NCBI RefSeq assembly: GCF_015354405.1
Contig: NZ_JADKYP010000060.1
Span: forward strand, 1 to 38,062
Length of the DNA stretch: 38,062 bases
Reading direction: 5' to 3'
Source of the DNA: Nocardia sp. BSTN01
GTDB taxonomy: Bacteria; Actinomycetota; Actinomycetes; Mycobacteriales; Mycobacteriaceae
Positions 16,781 through 23,195 of this stretch are shown here, piece by piece; the stretch's first letter is position 1, and each line of letters opens with the position of its first letter. Made by a program: the position numbers and the translations under genes. Under the pieces are notes generated by a model. It did no database searches and was not told the DNA's origin. It saw nothing but the letters and a program-made list of their open reading frames with translations.

Positions 16781-17347
16781 GTGAGCAGTTCCCAGCGACC
16801 CGACGCCGAGCTGGCCGATCTCGACCCTCAGCATCTCGAATCTCAGCACGACGGCGTCACCGCAGCGCAGTACCGGGCGGCCATGCGCCACTATCCCGCG
16901 GGAGTGACGATCGTCACTCTGAGCCGGCCGGAACGCCCCGTGGGGTTCACCGCCACCTCCTTCGCCTCGCTGTCGCTGGATCCGCCGTTGATCTCGTTCA
17001 ACATCGCGCACACCTCCTCGTCCATCGACGCGATGAGCGAGGCCGATTCGATCGTCGTGCACTTCCTCGGCGAACATCAACAGCATCTGGCGCAACGGTT
17101 TTCGCGCGCCGCCGAACAGCGTTTCGCCGACCCGGAGTTGTGGTCGACGCTGGACACGGGCGAGCCGGTGCTGCACGGCACCCCGATCTGGGTGCGGGCC
17201 ACCGTGCACCGGTTGATTCCCATCGGCGACCACACCCTGGTGGTCGGATTGGTCACCCGGGTGCACGACGACACCGGTGGCGAGCCGATGCGCAACCCGC
17301 TGCTGTACTACAACGGCACCTATCATCGCCCGGCCGGATTGGACTGA
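16781..17347 (+). CDS. Flavin reductase family protein (FMN-binding split barrel)
   Basis: A 188-residue flavin reductase-like protein. After a variable N terminus (about 30 residues) the family core begins: [40 protein letters not shown] and FNIAHTSSS bind FMN. The centre ([16 protein letters not shown]) and the end ([24 protein letters not shown]) match reductase components of two-component flavin monooxygenases such as HsaB. No monooxygenase partner is adjacent, so its partner must be elsewhere or it acts alone. The GTG at 16781 is the natural start; the true mRNA may be leaderless. Confidence 0.88.
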   Translation: MSSSQRPDAELADLDPQHLESQHDGVTAAQYRAAMRHYPAGVTIVTLSRPERPVGFTATSFASLSLDPPLISFNIAHTSSSIDAMSEADSIVVHFLGEHQQHLAQRFSRAAEQRFADPELWSTLDTGEPVLHGTPIWVRATVHRLIPIGDHTLVVGLVTRVHDDTGGEPMRNPLLYYNGTYHRPAGLD

Positions 17348-17418
17348 GCCACAATCTCTTTCACGCGGCCCTCGATTTCGGGGTCGGCGCGGCGCCACTG
17401 CTCGCTCGAGTTCGGCGC

Positions 17419-17448
17419 TTGACAATGCGGGGCCGGTTCTGCCACTCT
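17419..17448 (+). promoter_or_regulatory. Predicted promoter of the SAM-IV riboswitch transcript
   Basis: A perfect -35 TTGACA (17419-17424) is followed after 18 bp by CACTCT (17443-17448), preceded by an extended -10 TG at 17440-17441. The riboswitch P1 stem begins 6 bp further on. Confidence 0.5.
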
Positions 17449-17453
17449 CGGCT

Positions 17454-17558
17454 CAGGTCACGAGTACCAGCGTCAAGCCCCGGCTAGCTGGTCGGCAACC
17501 CTCCTCCGCGGTGGGGTGCTCCGGGTGACGACCTGGCCGATGCTCGACCGAGCACGGC
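17454..17558 (+). promoter_or_regulatory. SAM-IV riboswitch
   Basis: An S-adenosylmethionine-sensing riboswitch of the actinobacterial SAM-IV class. P1 is CAGGTC (17454-17459) pairing with GACCTG (17530-17535). The core carries the class signature strings GTCACGAG, CAGCGTCAAGCCCCGGCTAG, GGTCGGCAACCCTCC and CCGCGGTGGGGTGCTCCGGG. After P1, a second hairpin GCCG-A-TGCTC / GAGCA-CGGC (17536-17558) matches the extra downstream helix that distinguishes SAM-IV from SAM-I. It controls the class V PLP enzyme 60 bp downstream. SAM binding should lower expression, as in other SAM classes. Confidence 0.9.
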
Positions 17559-17564
17559 AAGCGC

Positions 17565-17596
17565 GGACTCCGATCACCCCTCCACATCCGGAGTCC
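17565..17596 (+). promoter_or_regulatory. Expression-platform hairpin of the riboswitch
   Basis: GGACTCCG (17565-17572) and CGGAGTCC (17589-17596) form a perfect 8-bp stem with a 16-nt loop. CGATC at the 3' stem/loop edge (17571-17575), followed by CC, can pair with GATCG and GG in the Shine-Dalgarno region (AAGGGATCG, 17604-17612). No T-run follows, so translational control is more likely than termination. Confidence 0.5.
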
Positions 17597-17617
17597 CTGA
17601 ACAAAGGGATCGCCCCG

Positions 17618-19078
17618 ATGCGTACTGCTGTCTCGACCATTGCCGCCGCCGAAACCGTTGTCCCGCAACAGGTTTGCTCTCACCGGGGCTGCGCCTCCCG
17701 CTCCGGCGCCGGCTGCGCCTGCTCGGCGTCGGACTGCGCCGGCAATGCCACCCGTTCCTGCCGCACCGGTGAACCGATCGCGCGCGTCTCCGGGTGCGAT
17801 CTGCGAGTTCCGTTGGTACAGGGCGGTTTCCGCACCTACGCCAACTTCGACTACGCCGCCAGCGCCCCCGCCCTGGCCCAGGTCACCGACCGCGTGAACG
17901 AGCTGCTCCCCTACTACGCCAGCGTGCATCGCGGCGCCGGATACGCCTCCCGCATCAGCACCGATCGCTACGAGGCAGCGCGTGGTGCGGTGGCCCGGGC
18001 GGTGAACTGCGCCGACGACCAGGTGGTGGTGTTCACCCGCAACACCACCGACTCGCTGAATCTGCTGGCCTGCTGCGTTCCCGGCGACACCGTGGTGCTC
18101 GATATCGAACACCACGCGAATTTCCTGCCCTGGACGCGGCGCGGCCGCCGGGTGGTCCCCGCCGCCGAGACGATCGCGCAGACGCTGCGGCGGATCGAGG
18201 CCGAGCTGTGCGCCGAACCCGCTGCGCTGCTTGCGGTGACGGGCGCGTCGAACGTGACCGGTGAGGTGCTACCGCTGGCGGACCTGACCGCGATCGCGCA
18301 TCGCCACGGCGCACGCATCCTGGTCGATGCCGCACAGCTGGCCCCGCATCGCCGAATCGACCTGCAGTCGTTCGCGGAATCCGGCGGGACGGGCATCGAC
18401 TACCTGGCCTTCTCCGGGCACAAGTTGTACGCGCCCTTCGGCGCCGGTGTGCTGGTGGGACGCCGGGACTGGCTGGACGCGGCGCCGCCGTATCTGGCCG
18501 GCGGCGGAGCGGTCACCGCCGTCACCACCGAGCAGGCCCACTGGGCGCCCGCACAGCAGCGGCACGAGGCGGGATCACCGAACGTCTTGGGCGCGGCGGC
18601 CGTCGCGGCGGCCTGTGAAACGTTGTACGCCCTCGACGAACAGGCCGTGGTCGAGCACGAACACCATCTGATCCGCCGCCTGCGCGACGGACTGAAAGCC
18701 GTTGCGGGCGTACGGCAACTGCGAATCTTCTCCGACAGCGCCGACAGTGTGGGCATCGTGGCGTTCACCGTCGACGGGTTCGAGCCCGGCCGGGTGGCGG
18801 CGTATCTGTCGGCCGAATTCGGTATCGGCGTGCGCGACGGGCGATTCTGCGCGCATCCCCTGCTGCGGCGACTCGGTGTCGACGGCGCGGTGCGCGCGAG
18901 CGTCGGTCTGGGCACGTCGGTCGCGGATGTGGAGCGCCTGCTCGAGGCGCTGAGCCGACTGATTCGAGACGGCGCGTCGTGGAACTACACGTATTCCGGT
19001 GGTCAGTGGTCCCCGCTGCCGGAGACCCGGCCCGGCTTGACCGAGGCGGGACAGGGCGCGGCACCCTGCACGATCTGA
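17618..19078 (+). CDS. Cysteine-desulfurase-like class V aminotransferase with Cys-rich N terminus, SAM-IV controlled
   Basis: A 486-residue fold-type I PLP enzyme. The core matches the SufS/CsdA branch: FDYAASAPALAQV at 78-90, YYASVHRGAGYAS, FTRNTTDSLNLLACC, EHHANFLPW with the catalytic His, cofactor Asp237 in LVDAAQLAPH, PLP Lys269 in SGHKLYAPFGAGVL, EAGSPN, and Cys411 in RFCAHPLLRRLG where desulfurases keep the persulfide Cys. The first 70 residues are unusual, with seven Cys (20, 25, 33, 35, 40, 48, 60) among Ser/Gly/Ala and no signal peptide. The start ATG has AAGGGA 8 nt upstream. The SAM-IV riboswitch ties it to sulfur amino-acid metabolism. Its exact reaction is unknown; a Cys-derived sulfur transfer is inferred. 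Confidence 0.88.
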   Translation: MRTAVSTIAAAETVVPQQVCSHRGCASRSGAGCACSASDCAGNATRSCRTGEPIARVSGCDLRVPLVQGGFRTYANFDYAASAPALAQVTDRVNELLPYYASVHRGAGYASRISTDRYEAARGAVARAVNCADDQVVVFTRNTTDSLNLLACCVPGDTVVLDIEHHANFLPWTRRGRRVVPAAETIAQTLRRIEAELCAEPAALLAVTGASNVTGEVLPLADLTAIAHRHGARILVDAAQLAPHRRIDLQSFAESGGTGIDYLAFSGHKLYAPFGAGVLVGRRDWLDAAPPYLAGGGAVTAVTTEQAHWAPAQQRHEAGSPNVLGAAAVAAACETLYALDEQAVVEHEHHLIRRLRDGLKAVAGVRQLRIFSDSADSVGIVAFTVDGFEPGRVAAYLSAEFGIGVRDGRFCAHPLLRRLGVDGAVRASVGLGTSVADVERLLEALSRLIRDGASWNYTYSGGQWSPLPETRPGLTEAGQGAAPCTI

Positions 19079-19094
19079 TTCGGCACGATCCGAT

Positions 19095-19295
19095 TCACGG
19101 CACCAGGTAGCGGGCGGCCAATTCTTCGATCAGCGGATCGCCGTCGGGAACGGAATCGATGGCCTCGAGATCGTTCTCGATCGCGATCTGGCGCGGATCG
19201 TCCTGCTCGGCGTCGGGCGCGCCGTCCTCGTTCAATTGGCGCAGCATCTTCTCACGCACCCGAGCCTTTAGTGAATCAGCGATTTCCTGGGTCAT
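19095..19295 (-). CDS. Small acidic hypothetical protein
   Basis: A 66-residue protein without TM segment or known motif. It starts with a predicted helix (MTQEIADSLKARVREKMLRQ) and continues with an acidic stretch rich in Asp/Glu, ending IEELAARYLVP. The ATG at 19293-19295 precedes a clean frame. It is codirectional with and 17 bp downstream of the DUF2752 gene, so the two are probably cotranscribed. It converges on the PLP enzyme gene with 16 bp between. I do not recognise a family. Confidence 0.6.
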   Translation of the reverse strand: MTQEIADSLKARVREKMLRQLNEDGAPDAEQDDPRQIAIENDLEAIDSVPDGDPLIEELAARYLVP

Positions 19296-19312
19296 ACTCC
19301 CAGCATGCCCGC

Positions 19313-19774
19313 CTACACCGGGGCCAACCATGTACCCCACGGGGTATTCCGGACCACGGTGAACAACGCGAGCAGCCCGATCAACCACCATTGCGCCTGG
19401 CCACGAAGGGTGAACGGGAAGGCGGTGTCGGCTCGGCCGCGCCAGCGGCTCAGAGCCCACCGTCCCCACCACAGTGCCAGGGTGAGCAGCAGCGGAAGCA
19501 TGAACACGTTGCTGTGCAGCGCATCGAGCACCCGGCCTTCGGTGAGATTGTGCACAGCGCGCAATCCGCCGCAGCCCGGACACCACCATCCGGTCAGCGC
19601 ATAGAACGGGCATATCCCGTATGCCCCCTGGCTGTGCGGATCGTGGAAGTGCAGCACCGCGGCCGCGGCGACCACCGCACCGGCCGCCAGTAGCGGCCCG
19701 CCCTGACTACGCCATCCGGTGCGCGGCGCCGACCGTTCGCCGGGCAGTTCGCGCGCGATATCCACAGGGTTCAC
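19313..19774 (-). CDS. DUF2752 membrane protein
   Basis: A 153-residue membrane protein. The diagnostic DUF2752 segment is CPFYALTGWWCPGCGGLRA followed by VHNLTEGRVLDALHSNVF, with a CXXC-like pair in WCPGCG. TM helices are visible at about residues 27-42, 92-106 and 128-143. The N-terminal 20 residues are cytoplasmic and basic. The role of the family is unknown; the paired cysteines suggest metal or thiol chemistry, which is inference. It is the first gene of a short leftward pair with the 66-residue acidic protein. Confidence 0.85.
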   Translation of the reverse strand: MNPVDIARELPGERSAPRTGWRSQGGPLLAAGAVVAAAAVLHFHDPHSQGAYGICPFYALTGWWCPGCGGLRAVHNLTEGRVLDALHSNVFMLPLLLTLALWWGRWALSRWRGRADTAFPFTLRGQAQWWLIGLLALFTVVRNTPWGTWLAPV

Positions 19775-19831
19775 GGTAATCGGCGGGCGCGGTGAGCCGC
19801 CAGCCTCGGTGGACGGCGGCGCCGCCCGGTT

Positions 19832-20485
19832 TCAGCGGGTTCGGCTGGTGACCGGGGCGGTGAGGGTGCCGGCGAGCATGTCGATGACCTGGTGCCAGGC
19901 CTCGCGGTCGTCGGCGGCGATCCGCCCCGCCTCGACGGCCCGTTCGTGGTCGGCCAGCAGGGCGAACAGCACCGTGGTGAGGCTGCGCAGCCGGCGATGC
20001 CGCAGGCGCGGCGGCAGGTCCGAGAGGGCGCGGTCGAGCCCGCCCACGATCACTCGCACCGAGGTCCGTTCGGCGCTGTCCAGATTCGCCGCGTCCGATA
20101 CCGCGGGATGGGTGCGGATCTGTTCGAGAAACCTTGCGTAATGCGAACTTTCGTCACGCGCTCCCAGTTCGAACATGGGGATGACCAGCGCGTCGAGCAG
20201 AGTGTGCACATCGTCGGCGGCCGGGCGCTGCGCCAGCAACTCCAACCGGCGCACCTCCAGGGTCGCCAGCCGCTGCTGCACCACCGCCTCGACGAGTCCG
20301 TCGCGCGAGCCGAAGTGATACGGGATCGCCGAGTTGTTGCGCTGCCCGGCCGCGGCGGCGATATCGCGCAGCGGCACCAGATATCCCCGCTCGGCGATCA
20401 GCCGCTCCCCCGCCACCATCAATCGCTCCCGGGCACTCACTGCTTCCACGCTGAGCACGATACGTCCTACCAGGGGATTGAGCAC
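19832..20485 (-). CDS. TetR-family repressor
   Basis: A 217-residue TetR/AcrR regulator. The N-terminal HTH is clear: ARERLMVAGERLIAERGYLV, then PLRDIAAAAGQRNNSAIPYH and FGSRDGLVEAV. The ligand domain (residues about 70-217) is helical and variable. The N-terminal 17 residues before SARERL are not conserved in type, so a later start (a V or M near VLSVEAV) is possible. The gene is divergent from the SDR gene, and a perfect dyad lies 12 bp upstream of its start, so it very likely represses both the SDR gene and itself. The inducer is not known. Confidence 0.88.
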   Translation of the reverse strand: MLNPLVGRIVLSVEAVSARERLMVAGERLIAERGYLVPLRDIAAAAGQRNNSAIPYHFGSRDGLVEAVVQQRLATLEVRRLELLAQRPAADDVHTLLDALVIPMFELGARDESSHYARFLEQIRTHPAVSDAANLDSAERTSVRVIVGGLDRALSDLPPRLRHRRLRSLTTVLFALLADHERAVEAGRIAADDREAWHQVIDMLAGTLTAPVTSRTR

Positions 20486-20491
20486 TAGTCC

Positions 20492-20519
20492 TTGACAGTT
20501 AAGAGCTAATTCTTAACAC
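20492..20519 (+). promoter_or_regulatory. SDR promoter with TetR operator in the spacer
   Basis: TTGACA (20492-20497) and TAACAC (20514-20519) form a near-consensus promoter with a 16-bp spacer. The perfect dyad GTTAAGA-N6-TCTTAAC (20498-20517) fills the spacer and touches both boxes, so a bound repressor would block RNA polymerase. It sits between the divergent tetR-type and SDR genes. Confidence 0.65.
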
Positions 20520-20548
20520 TGCGAGGACCACAACCGAGAGGACTAGCG

Positions 20549-21337
20549 ATGATCCTGGACAAATTCCGACTCGACGGCCGCGCCGCCGTCGTCACCGGCG
20601 CCGGCCGCGGTATCGGCGCCGCCACCGCCCTCGCCCTGGCCGAGGCGGGCGCCGATGTCGCGATCGCCGCGCGCACGCAGTCTCAACTGGACGCGGTCGC
20701 CGAGCAGATCCGCGCGGCGGGCCGGCGCGCCCTCCCCGTGGCCTGCGATCTGTCGGACCTCGACGCCGTCACGGCACTGGCCGACGCCGCCGCCACCGAA
20801 TTCGGCCGCATCGACATCGTGGTCAACAATGTCGGCGGCACCATGCCGAACACCTTCCTGACCACCTCGCCGGAATTCCTCGAGGAGGCCTTTCGCTTCA
20901 ATGTCTCCACCGCGCACGCCCTGACCCGCGCGGCGGTCCCGCATATGCTCGCCGGCGAGGGCGGCTCGGTGGTCAACATCTCCTCGATGATGGGCCGGGC
21001 GCCCGGGCGCGGCTTCCTCGCCTACGGCACGGCCAAGGCGGCGCTCGCGCACTGGACCCGGCTGGCCGCCGCGGATCTGTCGCCGCGGATCCGGGTCAAC
21101 GGCATCGCGGTCGGTTCGGTGCTGACCTCCGCACTCGAGGTCGTGGCACAGAATCCCGAGGTCAAGGCGAAGATGGAGGCCGATACGCCGCTGCATCGGC
21201 TGGGCGATCCGACCGATATCGCGGCCGGCATCGTCTACCTGTGCTCCCCCGCGGGCAGTTATCTCACCGGCAAGATTCTCGAGATCGACGGCGGTATCGC
21301 CGCACCCAACCTGGAACTCGGTCTGCCCGATTTGTGA
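20549..21337 (+). CDS. SDR-family oxidoreductase under TetR control
   Basis: A 262-residue classical SDR, complete. Cofactor motif TGAGRGIG at 16-23, acceptor-strand [11 protein letters not shown] (Arg suggesting NADPH preference), NNVGG at 93-97, catalytic Ser145/146 in NISSMMG, Tyr159 and Lys163 in [15 protein letters not shown], and the C-terminal [15 protein letters not shown]. It resembles actinobacterial SDRs annotated as 3-oxoacyl-ACP or hydroxysteroid dehydrogenases, but the substrate cannot be assigned from sequence. GAGAGGA lies 8-9 nt before the ATG. The control region suggests a substrate-induced detoxification or catabolic role. Confidence 0.9.
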   Translation: MILDKFRLDGRAAVVTGAGRGIGAATALALAEAGADVAIAARTQSQLDAVAEQIRAAGRRALPVACDLSDLDAVTALADAAATEFGRIDIVVNNVGGTMPNTFLTTSPEFLEEAFRFNVSTAHALTRAAVPHMLAGEGGSVVNISSMMGRAPGRGFLAYGTAKAALAHWTRLAAADLSPRIRVNGIAVGSVLTSALEVVAQNPEVKAKMEADTPLHRLGDPTDIAAGIVYLCSPAGSYLTGKILEIDGGIAAPNLELGLPDL

Positions 21338-21509
21338 TAACAAGGCGGATTCTTCGGCACCATCGGGGCCCGCGGCGGGTCACAATGATCAACTATGCAC
21401 TGTGATCGAGCACACAGCGATCGCTGACGGTGCCGTCCCAGCTTGTCGACGAATGTGCCCGCCGCCCGGCTCGGCCGGACAGCGGGCCGGGTAGAGAGGT
21501 CGGACGCAT

Positions 21510-22025
21510 ATGAACTGCACGAGCATCACCCGATGGACGATCCGAGCGGCGGCCGCAACCGCGATCGCGGCCGCCGGATTCGCTGTCACGGTGCCCGCGG
21601 GCGCCGATCCGGTGTGGCCCGGCGGCCCCGACATCCCCGGCGTTCCGCAACTCGTACCTTCCCCGCCCGGCCAGATATCGGCTCCGTGTTCGGCCGCCGC
21701 GCGCGCCTGCCTGCGCCTGTCGACCAATGAGGGCTGGCTGATGGACAACGGCCGCGTGGTCTACGGCCCGACCCCCATCTCGCACGGGCGGCCCGGGTAC
21801 GAAACACCGCCCGGCACCTTCCACGTCGCGTTCAAGGAGCCGTATCACTGGAGCACCATGCACAACGCCGAAATGCGGTGGGCCGTCTTCTTCAACGGCG
21901 ATATCGCCACCCATATCGGGCCCATCGAGGAGCAGTCCCACGGCTGCATCCGGATGACTCCCGAGGGAGCCAAGGCCTTCTACGACTACGTCAATCCGGG
22001 TGACGTCTTCGAAGTCGTGCCGTGA
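21510..22025 (+). CDS. Secreted L,D-transpeptidase (YkuD domain)
   Basis: A 171-residue exported enzyme that forms 3-3 peptidoglycan cross-links or attaches proteins to peptidoglycan. A signal peptide covers about residues 1-32 (basic start, Ala-rich core, cleavage near AGADP). The YkuD domain follows: HGRPGYETPPGTFHVAFK, then the catalytic signature HIGPIEEQSHGCIRM with His135, Ser143, His144, Gly145, Cys146 and Arg148. It is a short single-domain form, without the Ig-like domains of mycobacterial LdtMt2. Its C terminus (AFYDYVNPGDVFEVVP) is nearly identical to a relic at 29.5 kb. Two extra Cys (60, 67) could form a disulfide. Confidence 0.93.
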   Translation: MNCTSITRWTIRAAAATAIAAAGFAVTVPAGADPVWPGGPDIPGVPQLVPSPPGQISAPCSAAARACLRLSTNEGWLMDNGRVVYGPTPISHGRPGYETPPGTFHVAFKEPYHWSTMHNAEMRWAVFFNGDIATHIGPIEEQSHGCIRMTPEGAKAFYDYVNPGDVFEVVP

Positions 22026-22032
22026 GCATGGG

Positions 22033-22144
22033 CGCCGGCCCGGCGCGCGACGAATTCGGACGCCGGCCCGGCGCGCAACGAATTCAGACGCCGGCCCGGC
22101 GCGCTACGAATTCGGACGCCGGGCCGTCGCACCTACGAATTCAG
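22033..22144. repeat. Four tandem copies of a 28-bp palindrome-bearing repeat
   Basis: Units start at 22033, 22061, 22089 and 22117. Each of the first three has the palindromic core GCCGGCCCGGC plus GAATTC, differing at one or two positions; the fourth is degenerate. The first three can fold into GC-rich hairpins. It fills the gap between the L,D-transpeptidase gene and the convergent YrdB-like gene, overlapping the latter's stop, and may act as a terminator. Confidence 0.85.
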
Positions 22145-22477
22145 GTGGCCCAGTTCGATCGCCAGCAGATTCGCGATCACGACGCCGGCGAAAACGACGG
22201 CCGCCACCCGATGGCCCAGTCCCCACAGTGCGGCCGCGGCGCCACCGAAGACCACGACCTTGGTGATCACCGCGAGCAGCGGAATATCGAAACTCGCCTT
22301 CGGCGCCGCGAACATTCCCCACGCCACCGCGGCGGCCAGCGGGATGCCCAGCGCCAGAACCACTTTCACCACGGTGCTGTCACCGGCGCGCCATCCCCAC
22401 AGTCCCAGCACCACCAGCGCGCCCAGTTCCACGGCGAACGCGACGGTCAGGTTGGCCCACTTCCACAGTTCCTGCAT
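22133..22477 (-). CDS. YrdB/DUF2568-like membrane protein
   Basis: A 114-residue integral membrane protein with four predicted helices at about 12-29, 36-56, 68-88 and 91-108. The layout (ANLTVAFAVELGALVVLGLW, then WGWRAGDS and MFAAPKASFDIP) matches the YrdB/DUF2568 family of four-TM proteins, of unknown function, often placed beside TetR regulators. Here GAGAGGG lies 6 nt before the ATG, and a 29-bp imperfect dyad lies just upstream, but no TetR gene is adjacent on that side; the next gene is the ArsR-type nmtR. The 261 bp between this gene and nmtR show nothing else I can support. Confidence 0.85.
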   Translation of the reverse strand: MQELWKWANLTVAFAVELGALVVLGLWGWRAGDSTVVKVVLALGIPLAAAVAWGMFAAPKASFDIPLLAVITKVVVFGGAAAALWGLGHRVAAVVFAGVVIANLLAIELGHLNS

Positions 22478-22490
22478 GACTGCCCTCTCG

Positions 22491-22519
22491 CTTACTTGAG
22501 AGCAGCGCTCTCTAATAAG
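22491..22519 (-). promoter_or_regulatory. 29-bp operator-like dyad upstream of the YrdB-like gene
   Basis: Two 13-bp arms centred on a 3-bp spacer (22504-22506) match in 11 of 13 positions; the inner six (GAGAGC / GCTCTC) are perfect. It lies 14 bp upstream of the start. The size and form suit a TetR-type repressor, but the cognate regulator is not adjacent. Confidence 0.55.
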
Positions 22520-22738
22520 AGCAGTGTGCGCGAGAGGTGGCAGTGTTGTCAACAGAAACGGGGATGGATCGCGCACGGGAGGCCGCGCTAGCGGCGCGAC
22601 ATCGGACGAACCGGGTCGACGGCCGCGCAGAGGGCTCGCATCTACCGACGCCACAGCAGGCCGGTTGCTGCCGGCGCAATTAAATCGGAGACACCGCGAG
22701 CCGGCTCGCCACGGGACCGAAGGCCCACGAAGGCGTCC

Positions 22739-23101
22739 TCAGCCGACCGTTCGCGGTCGATCGGACAGGCCGAGACGCAGATGCTCGCTGTGATACACCG
22801 CCTCGTCCAGCAATTGCGCGACGTGCGTGTCGTAGAGGCTGTAGACGATGCTGCGCCCGGCGCGCGTTCCGGTGACGAGCCCGAGGTTGCGCAGCAGACG
22901 AAGCTGATGAGAGACCGCGGACTGTTCCATCCCCACAGCCTCGGCGAGTTCGGAGACCGGCCGCGGCCCCTGGCGCAATTCACTGAGGATCAGCAGCCGG
23001 CTCGGCGTGGCCAGGGCCTGCAGGGTGGTCGCCACATGCGCGGCGGACTCACTGTCCAGCCGGGCAATCGGCCGATCGCGGCCCTCGACGCCATGTCCCA
23101 T
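22739..23101 (-). CDS. nmtR: Nickel/cobalt-sensing ArsR-family repressor NmtR
   Basis: A 120-residue winged-helix repressor, very like M. tuberculosis NmtR (MGHGVEGRDR start, LQALATPSRLLILSELRQGP, VGMEQSAVSHQLRLLRNLGL, AGRSIVYSLYDTHVAQLLDE, YHSEHLRLGLSDR). Metal binding releases it from DNA. The alpha-5 ligands Asp91, His93, His104 and His107 are all present, and so is N-terminal Gly2-His3. The C-terminal His109 and His116 of the mycobacterial protein are Arg and Pro here. It is divergent from ctpJ with a dyad operator between, the same arrangement as nmtR/ctpJ in M. tuberculosis. The ATG at 23099-23101 gives the conserved MGHGVEG terminus. Confidence 0.93.
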   Translation of the reverse strand: MGHGVEGRDRPIARLDSESAAHVATTLQALATPSRLLILSELRQGPRPVSELAEAVGMEQSAVSHQLRLLRNLGLVTGTRAGRSIVYSLYDTHVAQLLDEAVYHSEHLRLGLSDRPRTVG

Positions 23102-23125
23102 AACCGTGGAGTTTAGCCGACCAGG

Positions 23126-23161
23126 TATATATGAAGACCTCTTCACGTGTTCTGTTATTCT
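23126..23161 (+). promoter_or_regulatory. NmtR operator and ctpJ -10 region
   Basis: The perfect dyad TGAAGA-CC-TCTTCA (23132-23145) is the centre of a 12-2-12-type ArsR operator whose left half continues with ATAT, the right half less well. TATTCT at 23156-23161 fits a -10 for ctpJ, which puts the dyad over the -35 region. It lies between the divergent nmtR and ctpJ starts. Confidence 0.6.
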
Positions 23162-23195
23162 CGGGTTGTCCGCTCCCGACCTTCGGAGGTTCCTC

